From Nocardioides sp. (GTDB lineage: Bacteria; Actinomycetota; Actinomycetes; Propionibacteriales; Nocardioidaceae), in contig JBAOIH010000003.1 in assembly GCA_037045645.1 (NCBI GenBank), positions 124,001-188,000 on the forward strand: DNA of 64,000 bases, in the 5' to 3' direction. The notes beneath the pieces are model-generated. The model did no database searches. It was not told where the DNA came from and saw only the letters and a program-made list of their open reading frames with translations. Below are positions 15,718 to 24,192 of the stretch, in pieces. A program made the translations under genes and the position numbers. How positions within the stretch are numbered: position 1 is the first letter of the stretch; each line of letters opens with the position of its first letter.

Positions 15718-18700
15718 GTGAAATGGGTCCTGATCATCGCCCTGCTGATCCACCTGATCGCGCTGCCCATCGTGGCACGCCGACTGTGGTTCCTATTCCG
15801 GCTGGCGCGCAGCGCCCAGCCCGCGCCCGACCGCTTCGCCAGCGCGGGCGAGGGCGTGAAGTCGGTATTGACTGAGGTCTTCGGGCAGCGGCGACTGCTG
15901 AAGTGGACGGTGCCCGGTCTGGCGCACTTCTTCACGTTCTGGGCGTTCGTGATCCTCGGCACGGTGTACGTCGAGGCGTACGGCATCCTGATCAGCCGCA
16001 ATTGGTCGTGGGCGATCCCGGTCATCGGCGACTGGTGGATCCTCGGCTTCGCCCAGGACACGATCGCGCTGCTCGTGCTGGTCTCGATCGTGGTGTTCTG
16101 GTGGATCCGGATGAAGAACGCCCCGGCCAAACTCGGTCGCAAGTCACGCTTCAAGGGCTCGCACGAGTTCGGCGCGTACCTCGTGCTGTTCTTCATCTTC
16201 TGCGTGGTCTGGACGCTGTTCCTCTTCCGCGGTGCTGCCGAGGCGCTGGACAACTTCCACAACCCCGGTGCGTACGTCTCCAACGGCGTCGGCGCCCTGC
16301 TTGAGGGCCTCTCCCCCCGCACTTTGGAGTTCCTCGAGGGCGGCGGTCTGATCCTGCACCTGCTGGTGATGCTCGTGTTCCTGGTCGAGGTCGTGCACTC
16401 CAAGCACCTGCACGTGCTCGTGGCTCCCCTCAACGTGCTGTTCAAGCGCCAGCCGATCGCGCTCGGTGCCGCCAAGCCGCTGATGGCCGAAGGCAAGCCC
16501 GTCACCCTCGACGACATCGAGGAGATGCACGAGGAGACCACGCTGGGCGTCGGGTCGATCCAGGACTTCTCCTGGAAGGGCCTACTCGACATGTACTCCT
16601 GCACCGAGTGCGGGCGTTGCCAGAGCCAGTGCCCGGCCTGGAACACCGAGAAGCCGCTGTCGCCCAAGCTGATGATCATGGCGCTGCGCGACCACGCGTA
16701 CGGCTCTGGCGACTATCTGCTGCGCGACGAATCGGCTCGGGAGTCGTACGACGGTCCGGCCCGCGAGGAGGCTTCACGTCCTCTCGTCGGCGAGACCGAG
16801 GGCGACCCGTGGGCGCCGACTGCGGGCGGCATCATCGACCCGGACGTGTTGTGGTCGTGTGTCACCTGTGGCGCGTGCGTGCAACAGTGCCCCGTCGACA
16901 TCGAGCACGTCGACCACATCGTCGACATGCGGCGCTATCAGGTGCTGGTGGAGTCCAACTTCCCCGCCGAACTCAACCAGCTCTTCAAGGGCATGGAGTC
17001 CAAGGGCAACCCGTGGAACATGTCCGCGTCGGCGCGGATGGACTGGGCCAAGGGCCTCGACTTCGAGGTGCCGGTCGTGGGCGAGGACCTCGAGTCGCTC
17101 GAGTCCGTCGACTGGCTGTTCTGGGTCGGCTGCGCGGGAGCGTACGAAGACCGCGCCATGAAGACCACGCGCGCCGTCGCAGAACTGCTCAACATCGCCG
17201 GCGTCTCCTTCGGTGTGCTCGGGAACGGTGAGACATGTACGGGTGACTCGGCTCGTCGTGCGGGCAACGAGTTCTTGTTCCAGGGACTGGCGCAGCAGAA
17301 CATCGAGACCTTCAAGGAATACAAGGTCAAGAAGGTCGTCTCGACCTGCGCGCACTGCTTCAACACGCTCAAGAACGAATACAAGGAATTCGGGATCGAG
17401 CTCGAAGTCACCCACCACACCCAGTTGCTCAACCGGCTCGTACGCGAGGGCAAGCTGACCCCGGTCGCGACCGGCCCGGGCGCGGCGAAGCGCTCGATCA
17501 CTTACCACGACCCGTGCTACATCGGCCGCCACAACAAGGTGTACGAGCCCCCGCGCGAACTGCTGCAAGTCTTGCCGGGCGCCTCGTACGTGGAGATGGA
17601 GCGCTCTGGTGAGCGGTCCTTCTGCTGCGGCGCCGGCGGTGCGCGGATGTGGATGGAAGAGACCATCGGGTCGCGGATCAACGAGAACCGCACGCGTGAG
17701 GCAGTTGCCACCGGTGCCGACCAGATCGCCGTCGGCTGCCCGTTCTGCCGCGTGATGCTGTCGGATGGTCTGACCTCGGAGCAGTCGGCAGGCAACGCCC
17801 GCGAAGAGGTCGAGGTGCTCGACGTCGCCCAGATGCTGCTGGCGTCGGTCAAGGGCGTCCCGGCGACGCGCCAGCGCGCCGCGAGCCCCGCCGTTGCCCC
17901 GGTGGTTGAGGAGGGTGAACCCCGTCTCGAAACCACTGCCGCTCAACCGGTGGTTGAGGAGGGCGAAGCCCGTCTCGAAACCGCAGGCGGCTCCCTCTTC
18001 GACGTGGCGCCGACCGAGGCCCCGGTGGTTGAGGAGGGCGAAGCCCGTCTCGAAACCACTGCCGCACCCGCGGCAGACCTCGGCTCGGGCGGCTCGCTCT
18101 TCGACGTGGCCCCAGCGCCGGTGGTTGAGGAGGGCGAAGCCCGTCTCGAAACCACTGGCGGCTCGCTCTTCGACGTCGCCCCGACCGAGGCCCCGGTGGT
18201 TGAGGAGGGCGAAGCCCGTCTCGAAACCACTGCCAAGCCCACCGCCGACCTCGGCTCCGGAGGCTCCCTCTTCGACATCCCGACACAGCCGGCCCCTGCC
18301 CCGGTCGAGGATGCGCCCGCCGCACCGGTGGTTGAGGAGGGCGAAGCCCGTCTCGAAACCCAGGCTCCGGCTGCTGAGCAGCCGGCCCAAGCCGCCGAGA
18401 GCGTGACGCCGGCTACGACCATCCCCGAGGGCGGGTCACTCTTCGACATTGAGGCCCCCACGGCCCCCGTCCTCGACGAGGCCCCGGCTCCGGTGGTTGA
18501 GGAGCGCGAAGCCCATCTCGAAACCACCGCCGACGCCCCAGGCGACCAACCCGGGGACCCGGAGACGATCCTCGACTCCGAGGATGCGCCGAGTTCGCCC
18601 GCACCGGCCACGCTCCACTCTGAGTCCGCAGAAGACTCAAAGGTGAGCCCAGCCCCAGCGTCGGGTGGTTACACACCGGCGACCGAGATCCCCGAGGGGG

Positions 18701-19005
18701 TGTCGCTCTTCGACATTCAGGCCCCGGAGGCCACGAGTGCCCCGGCGTCCGGGGTGGCCGACCAGAGCCCCACCACCCCGATGGTTGAGGAGGGCCCCAC
18801 AACGCCGGTGGTTGAGGAGGGCGAAGCCCGTCTCGAAACCACCGCCGACGCCCCAGGCGACCAGCCCGGCGACCCGGAGACGATCCTGGACTCCGAGGAC
18901 GCGCCGACCGAGCCAGAGGCAGCCGCGTCGAACGACTCCGAGCCGGGGCACACCCCGCGCAAGGACGCCGACATCTCGGGAGCCAGCTCGCTGTTCGACC
19001 TCTGA
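15718..19005 (+). CDS. Heterodisulfide reductase-like Fe-S oxidoreductase with a repeat-built C-terminal tail
   Basis: Membrane-bound Fe-S protein of 1095 residues, related to HdrD and to the mycobacterial Rv0338c-type oxidoreductase. The GTG at 15718 follows a good GAGGAG site. Several N-terminal transmembrane helices (NarI-like) are followed by two 4Fe-4S motifs, CTECGRCQSQCP (near 295) and CVTCGACVQQCP (near 380), and two CCG-type domains ending in CCGAGGARMW. This part ends near residue 720. Residues 721-1095 are low-complexity Pro/Ala/Glu sequence containing eight translated hairpin repeats (VVEEGEARLETT) and repeated SLFD motifs, closing with SSLFDL at the C terminus. It probably moves electrons between quinones and a cytoplasmic partner. 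The tail is very likely dispensable for the redox chemistry. Confidence 0.92.
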   Translation: MKWVLIIALLIHLIALPIVARRLWFLFRLARSAQPAPDRFASAGEGVKSVLTEVFGQRRLLKWTVPGLAHFFTFWAFVILGTVYVEAYGILISRNWSWAIPVIGDWWILGFAQDTIALLVLVSIVVFWWIRMKNAPAKLGRKSRFKGSHEFGAYLVLFFIFCVVWTLFLFRGAAEALDNFHNPGAYVSNGVGALLEGLSPRTLEFLEGGGLILHLLVMLVFLVEVVHSKHLHVLVAPLNVLFKRQPIALGAAKPLMAEGKPVTLDDIEEMHEETTLGVGSIQDFSWKGLLDMYSCTECGRCQSQCPAWNTEKPLSPKLMIMALRDHAYGSGDYLLRDESARESYDGPAREEASRPLVGETEGDPWAPTAGGIIDPDVLWSCVTCGACVQQCPVDIEHVDHIVDMRRYQVLVESNFPAELNQLFKGMESKGNPWNMSASARMDWAKGLDFEVPVVGEDLESLESVDWLFWVGCAGAYEDRAMKTTRAVAELLNIAGVSFGVLGNGETCTGDSARRAGNEFLFQGLAQQNIETFKEYKVKKVVSTCAHCFNTLKNEYKEFGIELEVTHHTQLLNRLVREGKLTPVATGPGAAKRSITYHDPCYIGRHNKVYEPPRELLQVLPGASYVEMERSGERSFCCGAGGARMWMEETIGSRINENRTREAVATGADQIAVGCPFCRVMLSDGLTSEQSAGNAREEVEVLDVAQMLLASVKGVPATRQRAASPAVAPVVEEGEPRLETTAAQPVVEEGEARLETAGGSLFDVAPTEAPVVEEGEARLETTAAPAADLGSGGSLFDVAPAPVVEEGEARLETTGGSLFDVAPTEAPVVEEGEARLETTAKPTADLGSGGSLFDIPTQPAPAPVEDAPAAPVVEEGEARLETQAPAAEQPAQAAESVTPATTIPEGGSLFDIEAPTAPVLDEAPAPVVEEREAHLETTADAPGDQPGDPETILDSEDAPSSPAPATLHSESAEDSKVSPAPASGGYTPATEIPEGVSLFDIQAPEATSAPASGVADQSPTTPMVEEGPTTPVVEEGEARLETTADAPGDQPGDPETILDSEDAPTEPEAAASNDSEPGHTPRKDADISGASSLFDL
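17901..18842 (+). repeat. Eight co-oriented REP-like hairpin repeats in the Fe-S oxidoreductase tail
   Basis: Copies of a 36-bp imperfect hairpin begin at 17901, 17949, 18024, 18120, 18195, 18327, 18492 and 18807, with a partial copy at 18781-18795. Start-to-start distances are 48, 75, 96, 75, 132, 165 and 315 bp, all multiples of three. All copies read VVEEGEARLETT or a variant in the host frame. The family is the one found in hutH: same GTGGTT/AACCAC arms, with a GGGC-GAA-GCCC head. A block of about 75 bp next to two copies is duplicated (18520-18594 and 18835-18909). Copies 1 and 7 are the most diverged. Confidence 0.92.
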
Positions 19006-19008
19006 GCA

Positions 19009-19130
19009 TCGACCTGTCGCATCTGCTCCAGGCACACATCTCGACCTGTCGCGTTTGCGTCGGCCCCGTGTCACAGCGCTGAGCAAACACGACAGGTCGA
19101 GCCCATTTCCGCAAAGCAAACGCGACAGGT
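19009..19130. repeat. Cluster of four 18-bp inverted/direct repeats
   Basis: The gap between the Fe-S gene and the alpha/beta hydrolase gene holds four copies of the motif TCGACCTGTCGCGTTTGC or close variants. Two are forward (19009-19026, 19041-19058) and two reverse (19083-19100, 19116-19130, truncated). Forward and reverse copies can pair into long stems over a 25-base loop. Both flanking genes run forward, so the block could act as a terminator for the first, but it lacks a T tract. Confidence 0.75.
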
Positions 19131-19156
19131 GGGCGAGGAACAGGGATGCTTCACCC

Positions 19157-20299
19157 ATGAGGCGACTGCGACGCATCCTGCTGCTCTTGGTGACGCTGTT
19201 CGTCGTACTCAATCTGGCAGGCGGCTACTACTACGCGACCCAGATCAACGCGGGCGCACTGAAGGTCGACCCCTGGACCCCGGAAGCGGTCAACGAAGTC
19301 ACGAATATCGGCGCCAACCAGATCACCATCGCCGAAGGCACCGACGACGCGCAGAATCAGAGCCTGGCGAGCCAGGGGACGTACGGCGTCGAGTGGGACG
19401 GTGGCTACGGCCAGATCACCGGCGCTCCCGAGATTGACGGCAAGCAGGTCACGAAGAGCTTCGAGGTGCTCGTCGGCACCCTGCCCGAGGAGGGCACAGA
19501 GGTGTCGATCGACCTCTTCGCCTTCCAGGGCACGCCGCCCGAGGGTGCCGAACTCACCACGTACGACGCACCGCTCGGCGAGACCGGCGCCGTGTTCGCG
19601 CCCGGCGACCAGGACGTCTGGGCGATCTTCGTGCATGGCCGTGGTGGCACTGTGGCGGAGGGCTACCGCACCATGCAGACCACACAGGCGCTTGGCCTGC
19701 CGACGCTCGATATCGCCTACCGCAACGACCAGGGCCAGCCAGCGGATCCGAGTGCGAAGTATTGGTTCGGCGACACCGAGTGGGCGGACCTCGACGCAGC
19801 GGTCGAGCACGCGCGCGACGAGGGCGCGAAGGGGGTCGTACTCATCGGTTCTTCGATGGGCGGTGCGATCGTGGCGTCCTACCTGCGTCACACCGAGGAC
19901 CCGGATTTCGTACGCGGTGTGGTCCTCGACTCGCCCGCACTGAGCCTGGAGCGGACGGTGGAGTACGGCGCCGATCAAGTCGCACTGCCCGCCGGACTGA
20001 AGCTGCCGCCCACGATCACCTGGACCGCCAAGCGGATCGCGTCGCTGCGCTATCACGTGCCGTGGCAGGAGACCGACTACCTGACCGACACCAACTGGGT
20101 GACTGCACCTGTGCTCCTGTTCCACGGCGCCGACGACGTGACCGTGCCGGTGGCGACCAGTCGCGAGTTTGCAGAGCGGGCGCCAGACGTGACGTACGTC
20201 GAACTCCCCGACACCGGTCACATCCGAGCGTGGAACACCAACCCGGATGCGTACGACCAGAATCTCCGGGACTTCCTGGAGCCTCTGTTGAGCCAGTGA
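19157..20299 (+). CDS. Membrane-anchored alpha/beta hydrolase
   Basis: Alpha/beta-hydrolase-fold protein of 380 residues, anchored or exported by an N-terminal helix (ILLLLVTLFVVLNLAGGY) after a basic start. Fold landmarks are the oxyanion region VHGRGG near residue 160, the nucleophile elbow GSSMGG, an acid in LLFHGADDVTVP and the catalytic His in LPDTGHIRAWN near the C terminus. The frame is open upstream into the previous gene, but the ATG at 19157 starts a proper signal or anchor. It probably hydrolyses an ester or peptide-like substrate outside the membrane. Nothing nearby narrows the substrate. Confidence 0.85.
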   Translation: MRRLRRILLLLVTLFVVLNLAGGYYYATQINAGALKVDPWTPEAVNEVTNIGANQITIAEGTDDAQNQSLASQGTYGVEWDGGYGQITGAPEIDGKQVTKSFEVLVGTLPEEGTEVSIDLFAFQGTPPEGAELTTYDAPLGETGAVFAPGDQDVWAIFVHGRGGTVAEGYRTMQTTQALGLPTLDIAYRNDQGQPADPSAKYWFGDTEWADLDAAVEHARDEGAKGVVLIGSSMGGAIVASYLRHTEDPDFVRGVVLDSPALSLERTVEYGADQVALPAGLKLPPTITWTAKRIASLRYHVPWQETDYLTDTNWVTAPVLLFHGADDVTVPVATSREFAERAPDVTYVELPDTGHIRAWNTNPDAYDQNLRDFLEPLLSQ

Positions 20300-20326
20300 G
20301 GCATCGGGCTGGCGCCCCGAATCGGC

Positions 20327-20398
20327 CGACTAGGCACCTGATTTGTCCGCTAAGCCCCCGATCCTCCGGGGGTTGAGCGGACTCCGGTCCGCTCGACC
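20327..20398. repeat. Intergenic palindromic repeat, family 2, copy 1
   Basis: A repeat of about 72 bp with two nested hairpins: CCCCCGATCCTCCGGGGG, then GAGCGGAC...GTCCGCTC. It lies between two convergent gene ends, where it could serve as a bidirectional terminator. Related copies lie near 25.4, 33.6 and 44.7 kb. Confidence 0.75.
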
Positions 20399-20414
20399 CC
20401 GGCAAAGCCGGCGC

Positions 20415-21344
20415 TCACGAGCGCATCGCGACCCCGCGCCGCCAGTACCCCATGAACGCCACCTGACTGCGATCGAAGCCGAGTTCGCGTACGAGATGGC
20501 GACGCAGCGCAGTGACCATCCCAGACTCCCCCGCGATCCAGGCATAGAGCGACCCGTCCGGCGCCGGGGATGGCGAAAACGTCTCTCCCGACGACGACCA
20601 CACCGGCGTCTCCCACAGGTCGGGATCGATCTCGACTGGCCTTTCCAATGCCAGAGGACCCGCCCCCAAGTAGGCCAGCACTTCGGGGTGCAGGACCGAG
20701 CCGACCTCGCCGGACTGACGCACCAACCACGTCACCTCGACACCGGACTCGCCGGTCACCGGCAACACGTCCTCGGCGGTCGGCACCTCGAGGAACGCCC
20801 GCCCCACAGCTGAAGCGGGCAACTGTTCCACGATCGCGCAGATCGCCGGCACGGCCGACTCGTCGCCCACCAGCAGGAGAGGCGAGGCCGCAGGTGGCGC
20901 GAACTCGATCCCCCCGAACGGGAGCCCCCGCCGCGGCAGCAGCGCCACCGCCCGCGAGCCAACGGAGCACGACGCAGCCCAGTCAGACCCCGGCCCAACT
21001 GCGCCCGGGTGCACCACGATGTCGACCACGAGGCGGGTGTCGTCACCCGCGCCGACGAGAGAGCGGATCGTGTACGTCCGCATGTGGCCGCGCTCCTCCA
21101 CCGGACGCTCCAGCCACGTCGACAGCCACGTCTCGTCGGCGTCGGCCACCGAGGTCAGCGCGCCGGACGATGCCGGCACGATCAGCTTGAATCGCTGGTC
21201 CCACCACGAGCCGTCGACACCGACATCACCCAGCCCGGCACCGGCCAGCGTCACTCGTACGAACGACGGCGAGAGCCGCGACACCGCGGTCACCTCGACC
21301 TCCGTGAGCACCATCGGCAGGGACGAAGGGGCGGCGACGGTCAT
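20415..21344 (-). CDS. Siderophore-interacting FAD-binding reductase
   Basis: Cytoplasmic siderophore-interacting protein (SIP/ViuB family), 309 residues, which reduces ferric siderophores to release iron. The N-terminal FAD-binding barrel contains the flavin motif HMRTYTIRS, and the C-terminal NAD(P)H domain contains LLVGDESAVPAICAIVEQLP. The protein ends with YWRRGV near the C terminus, the hallmark of this family. The ATG at 21344 overlaps the ATPase stop by 4 bp. It is the last gene of the iron operon, and a palindromic repeat follows it. Confidence 0.95.
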   Translation of the reverse strand: MTVAAPSSLPMVLTEVEVTAVSRLSPSFVRVTLAGAGLGDVGVDGSWWDQRFKLIVPASSGALTSVADADETWLSTWLERPVEERGHMRTYTIRSLVGAGDDTRLVVDIVVHPGAVGPGSDWAASCSVGSRAVALLPRRGLPFGGIEFAPPAASPLLLVGDESAVPAICAIVEQLPASAVGRAFLEVPTAEDVLPVTGESGVEVTWLVRQSGEVGSVLHPEVLAYLGAGPLALERPVEIDPDLWETPVWSSSGETFSPSPAPDGSLYAWIAGESGMVTALRRHLVRELGFDRSQVAFMGYWRRGVAMRS

Positions 21345-22138
21345 GATTCTCCTCCTGAGAAGCGGCCGATCGGGACCACGAGCGGCGTGCCCGTGACCGG
21401 ATCCGGGACGACCCGCGAGCGCAGGCCGAAGACGTCCAGCACCAACGCCTCGGTCACCACCGCGGCCGGAGGTCCGGCTGCGACGAGTCGGCCGTCCTTC
21501 ATCGCGAGCAGGTGATGGGCATAGCGTGCGGCGAGATTGAGTTCGTGCAGCACCATCACGACGGTCGTACGCCGGGTCGCGTTGAGGTCGGCGAGCAGGT
21601 CGAGCATCTCGATCTGGTGCGCGACATCGAGATAGGTGGTCGGTTCGTCGAGCAGCAGGAGTTCGGTCTGCTGGGCCAGGGCCATCGCGATCCAGACCCG
21701 TTGCCGTTGGCCACCGGAGAGTTCGTCCACGACACGACTGGCCAGCGACGCGGTGTCGGTCAGCGCCAGCGCCTCGGCGACGATCTCGTCGTCGCGGGAG
21801 GTCCAGCGCTGGAAGGCGCCGTGATGGGGGTGGCGACCCCGGCTGACCAGGTCGACGACCGTGACCCCCTCGGGAGCGATGGGGTTCTGCGGCAGCAGCC
21901 CGAGACGACGCGCCACCTGCTTGGTCGGCAACCGGTGGATCTGCGACCCGTTCAACAGCACCGCACCCGACGTGGGCTTGAGCAGCCGGGCCATCCCGCG
22001 CAGCAAGGTCGACTTGCCGCACGCGTTCGCGCCGACCACGACACTGATCCGACCAGTGGGGATCTGCGTGCTCAGGTCGTCGACGATCACCCGATCCCCA
22101 TAGCCCAACGAGACATGTGAAGCCATCAGGACGGTCAT
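21341..22138 (-). CDS. Siderophore ABC transporter ATP-binding protein
   Basis: FepC/FhuC-type ATPase of 265 residues powering ferric-siderophore import. Walker A is VGANACGKST (Ala and Cys in place of the more usual Gly residues, with the GKST core intact), the signature motif is LSGGQRQRVWIA, Walker B is LLLLDEPTTYLD, and the switch His is in VLHELN. The ATG at 22138 is chosen for its 4-bp overlap with the upstream permease stop. The longer open frame upstream is out of context. It pairs with the two FecCD permeases and the binding protein in the same operon. Confidence 0.95.
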   Translation of the reverse strand: MTVLMASHVSLGYGDRVIVDDLSTQIPTGRISVVVGANACGKSTLLRGMARLLKPTSGAVLLNGSQIHRLPTKQVARRLGLLPQNPIAPEGVTVVDLVSRGRHPHHGAFQRWTSRDDEIVAEALALTDTASLASRVVDELSGGQRQRVWIAMALAQQTELLLLDEPTTYLDVAHQIEMLDLLADLNATRRTTVVMVLHELNLAARYAHHLLAMKDGRLVAAGPPAAVVTEALVLDVFGLRSRVVPDPVTGTPLVVPIGRFSGGES

Positions 22139-23175
22139 CTCGTCCTCCTTCCGATCAGCCACAGCAGGAACGGCGCGCCTATCGCGCCGGTGATCACGCC
22201 GACGGGCAGGTTGGTGTCGGGGATGGCGTACGCCGCGACGTAGTCGCCCGTCACCACGATCAGCGCGCCCACGAGCCCGGCACCGAGCAGGGTCGTACGC
22301 CCGCGGTTGAGCGCCCGCGCGAGCGGGCCGGCCAGGAACGCGACGAAGGCGACCGGACCGGCCGCGGCCACTGCGACCGCCACCAGCAGGACGCCGACGA
22401 AGAGCAACGCATCGGTACGACCCGGACCCACGCCGAGCCCGGCCGCGGTGTCGTCTCCGAGCTCGGTCACGGGCAGGGCACGGGCCAGCCACCACACGAT
22501 CGGCAGCAGCACGAGCAGCGCGAGAGCCAGCACCCCGATGACCGACCAGGTCAGGCCGTTGACGCTGCCGGTGAGCCAACGCAGGACCAACTGGATGTCC
22601 CACTCGTCGACCCGCGTGAAGACGTACTGGATCACCGAGTGCATCGCCGCCGCCATCCCGACCCCGGCCAGCACGAGCCGGAAGCCACCCCGGCGACCGG
22701 CGAGGAGGCGTACGACCGCAGCAACCGCCAGGGCGCCCAGGACGGCCACCACCGACACGTTCCAGCCACGCCAGCCGACGATCGCGATCGCCCAGACCGC
22801 CGCCGCGCTGGCGCCGAGGCTGACGCCGATGATGTCGGGGCTGGCGAGCGGGTTGCGCAGGGTCGTCTGGAAGATCGCGCCACCGATGCCGAAGGCGAGT
22901 CCGACCAGCACCGCGAGCACGGCGCGCGGAAGCTTGGACTCCATCAGGATGTAGGTCGCGCCCGGGATGTCGGCCCCGAAGAGGATCCGAAAGAAGTCCG
23001 GGATCGTGATCGTGTAGTCACCCAGCAGGACTCGGACGACGAACGCCGCGAAAACGGCGAGCGCGAGAGCCGACAACAACACGCGCGTACGACGTCGCGG
23101 CGCGCGACGGGCTCGGCGTACGGCTTCGGGGTCGGCACTCACCCGTGTCACGGGCTGTTCCAGAGTCTCGATCAC
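22135..23175 (-). CDS. FecCD-type siderophore permease, second subunit
   Basis: Inner-membrane permease of 346 residues, FecCD family, with about ten hydrophobic helices. Family segments include ESKLPRAVLAVLVGLAFGIGGAIFQTTLRNPLA (cited from 22.8-22.95 kb as ESKLPR and TLRNPLASPDIIG), GPVAFVAFLAGPLAR and IGAPFLLWLIGRR at the C terminus. The likely start is GTG at 23175, overlapping the stop of the first permease as GTGA. It forms the heterodimeric channel with the first permease, and its reading frame is intact. Confidence 0.93.
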   Translation of the reverse strand: MIETLEQPVTRVSADPEAVRRARRAPRRRTRVLLSALALAVFAAFVVRVLLGDYTITIPDFFRILFGADIPGATYILMESKLPRAVLAVLVGLAFGIGGAIFQTTLRNPLASPDIIGVSLGASAAAVWAIAIVGWRGWNVSVVAVLGALAVAAVVRLLAGRRGGFRLVLAGVGMAAAMHSVIQYVFTRVDEWDIQLVLRWLTGSVNGLTWSVIGVLALALLVLLPIVWWLARALPVTELGDDTAAGLGVGPGRTDALLFVGVLLVAVAVAAAGPVAFVAFLAGPLARALNRGRTTLLGAGLVGALIVVTGDYVAAYAIPDTNLPVGVITGAIGAPFLLWLIGRRTR

Positions 23176-24192
23176 AGCCCGCTCCCCGTACGCCTGATCA
23201 GCGCCAGGAAGACGGGCACGCCGAGCACCGCAGCCATCACGCCGACCTGGACCTCCGAGGGCGGCAACATGACGCGTCCCAGCGTGTCCGCCAGCACGAC
23301 CAGCGAAGCTTCCGGCGACCGCCGACAGCGGCAGGATGCGCGCATAGTCCGGACCGACGAACCCGCGTACGACGTGCGGCACCACGAGACCGACGAACGC
23401 GATCGGGCCGGCCATCGCGGTGGCCGTGCCAGCCAGCAACACGATGGCGACCGACACCACGATCCGGTCGAGCGTCGTACGCCTGCCCAGCCCACGGGCG
23501 AGGTCATCGCCGAGCGCGAGCATGTTGAGCAGTCGGGCACCCGCGAGGGCCAAAGCCGTCCCGACCGCGAGGAAGGGCAGGCCGGTGGTGAGGACGTCGA
23601 AGCCGCGACCGGCAACCGTGCCGACCTGCCAGTAGCGAAACGACTCCATCGTGCGCTGATCGGTCAGCAGCAGCCCCGAGGTCCAACTGGTCAATCCTGC
23701 GGTGAGCGCGGCGCCGGTGACCACGAGTTTCATGGGCGTAGCGCCGCCACGGCCCAGCGAGGCGATGACGTGGACGAGGATCGCGGCGACCGCGGCGCCG
23801 AGGAAGGCCATCGGCAGGAACTCGTGCAGCGAGGACAGCCCCAAGACGGACATGCCGACCACCATCGAGAAGGTCGCCCCGGCGTTGACGCCGAGGATGC
23901 CGGGGTCGGCCAGCGGGTTGCGGGTGAGTCCTTGCATCAGGGCGCCGGCCAGTCCGAGCGCAGCGCCGACGGCGAGCGCGAGAGCCGTACGCTCCCAGCG
24001 CGCCTGCGCGACTGCGTGCAGCGGGTGCGCCGAGTCGGTCAAGGCGTCGAACGGGATCGCACGCGCGCCCACCAGCATCGACACGGCCACCGCAACGGTC
24101 ACCGTCGCCCCCCAGCTAACGACGGTGACCGGCCACGCGAGACGCCGCGGCGTGGCGACCGCGGCGTCTCGAGTGCGTACGAGCGAAGGCAT
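23172..24192 (-). pseudogene. FecCD-type siderophore permease, first subunit, with a one-base insertion
   Basis: FecCD permease with normal features for most of its length: QARWERTALALAVGAALGLAGA near residue 70, LTRNPLADPGILGVNAGA, and AGPIAFVGLVVPHVVR. After LPLSAVAG the frame shifts. Removing one A from the AAGCTT at 23306-23311 restores ASLVVLADTLGRV and then GVPVFLALIRR before a stop at 23172, exactly overlapping the next start. The corrected length is 339 residues. As written, translation runs on into the second permease frame. The change may be a sequencing error, because three other conserved genes in the window have the same kind of insertion at AGCT. Confidence 0.85.

Noticed and set aside
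17901..18842. The regularly repeated 36-bp units could look like a CRISPR array.
   Set aside because: Spacers differ in length, are coding and partly duplicated, the repeats stay in frame with the Fe-S protein, and no cas gene is present.
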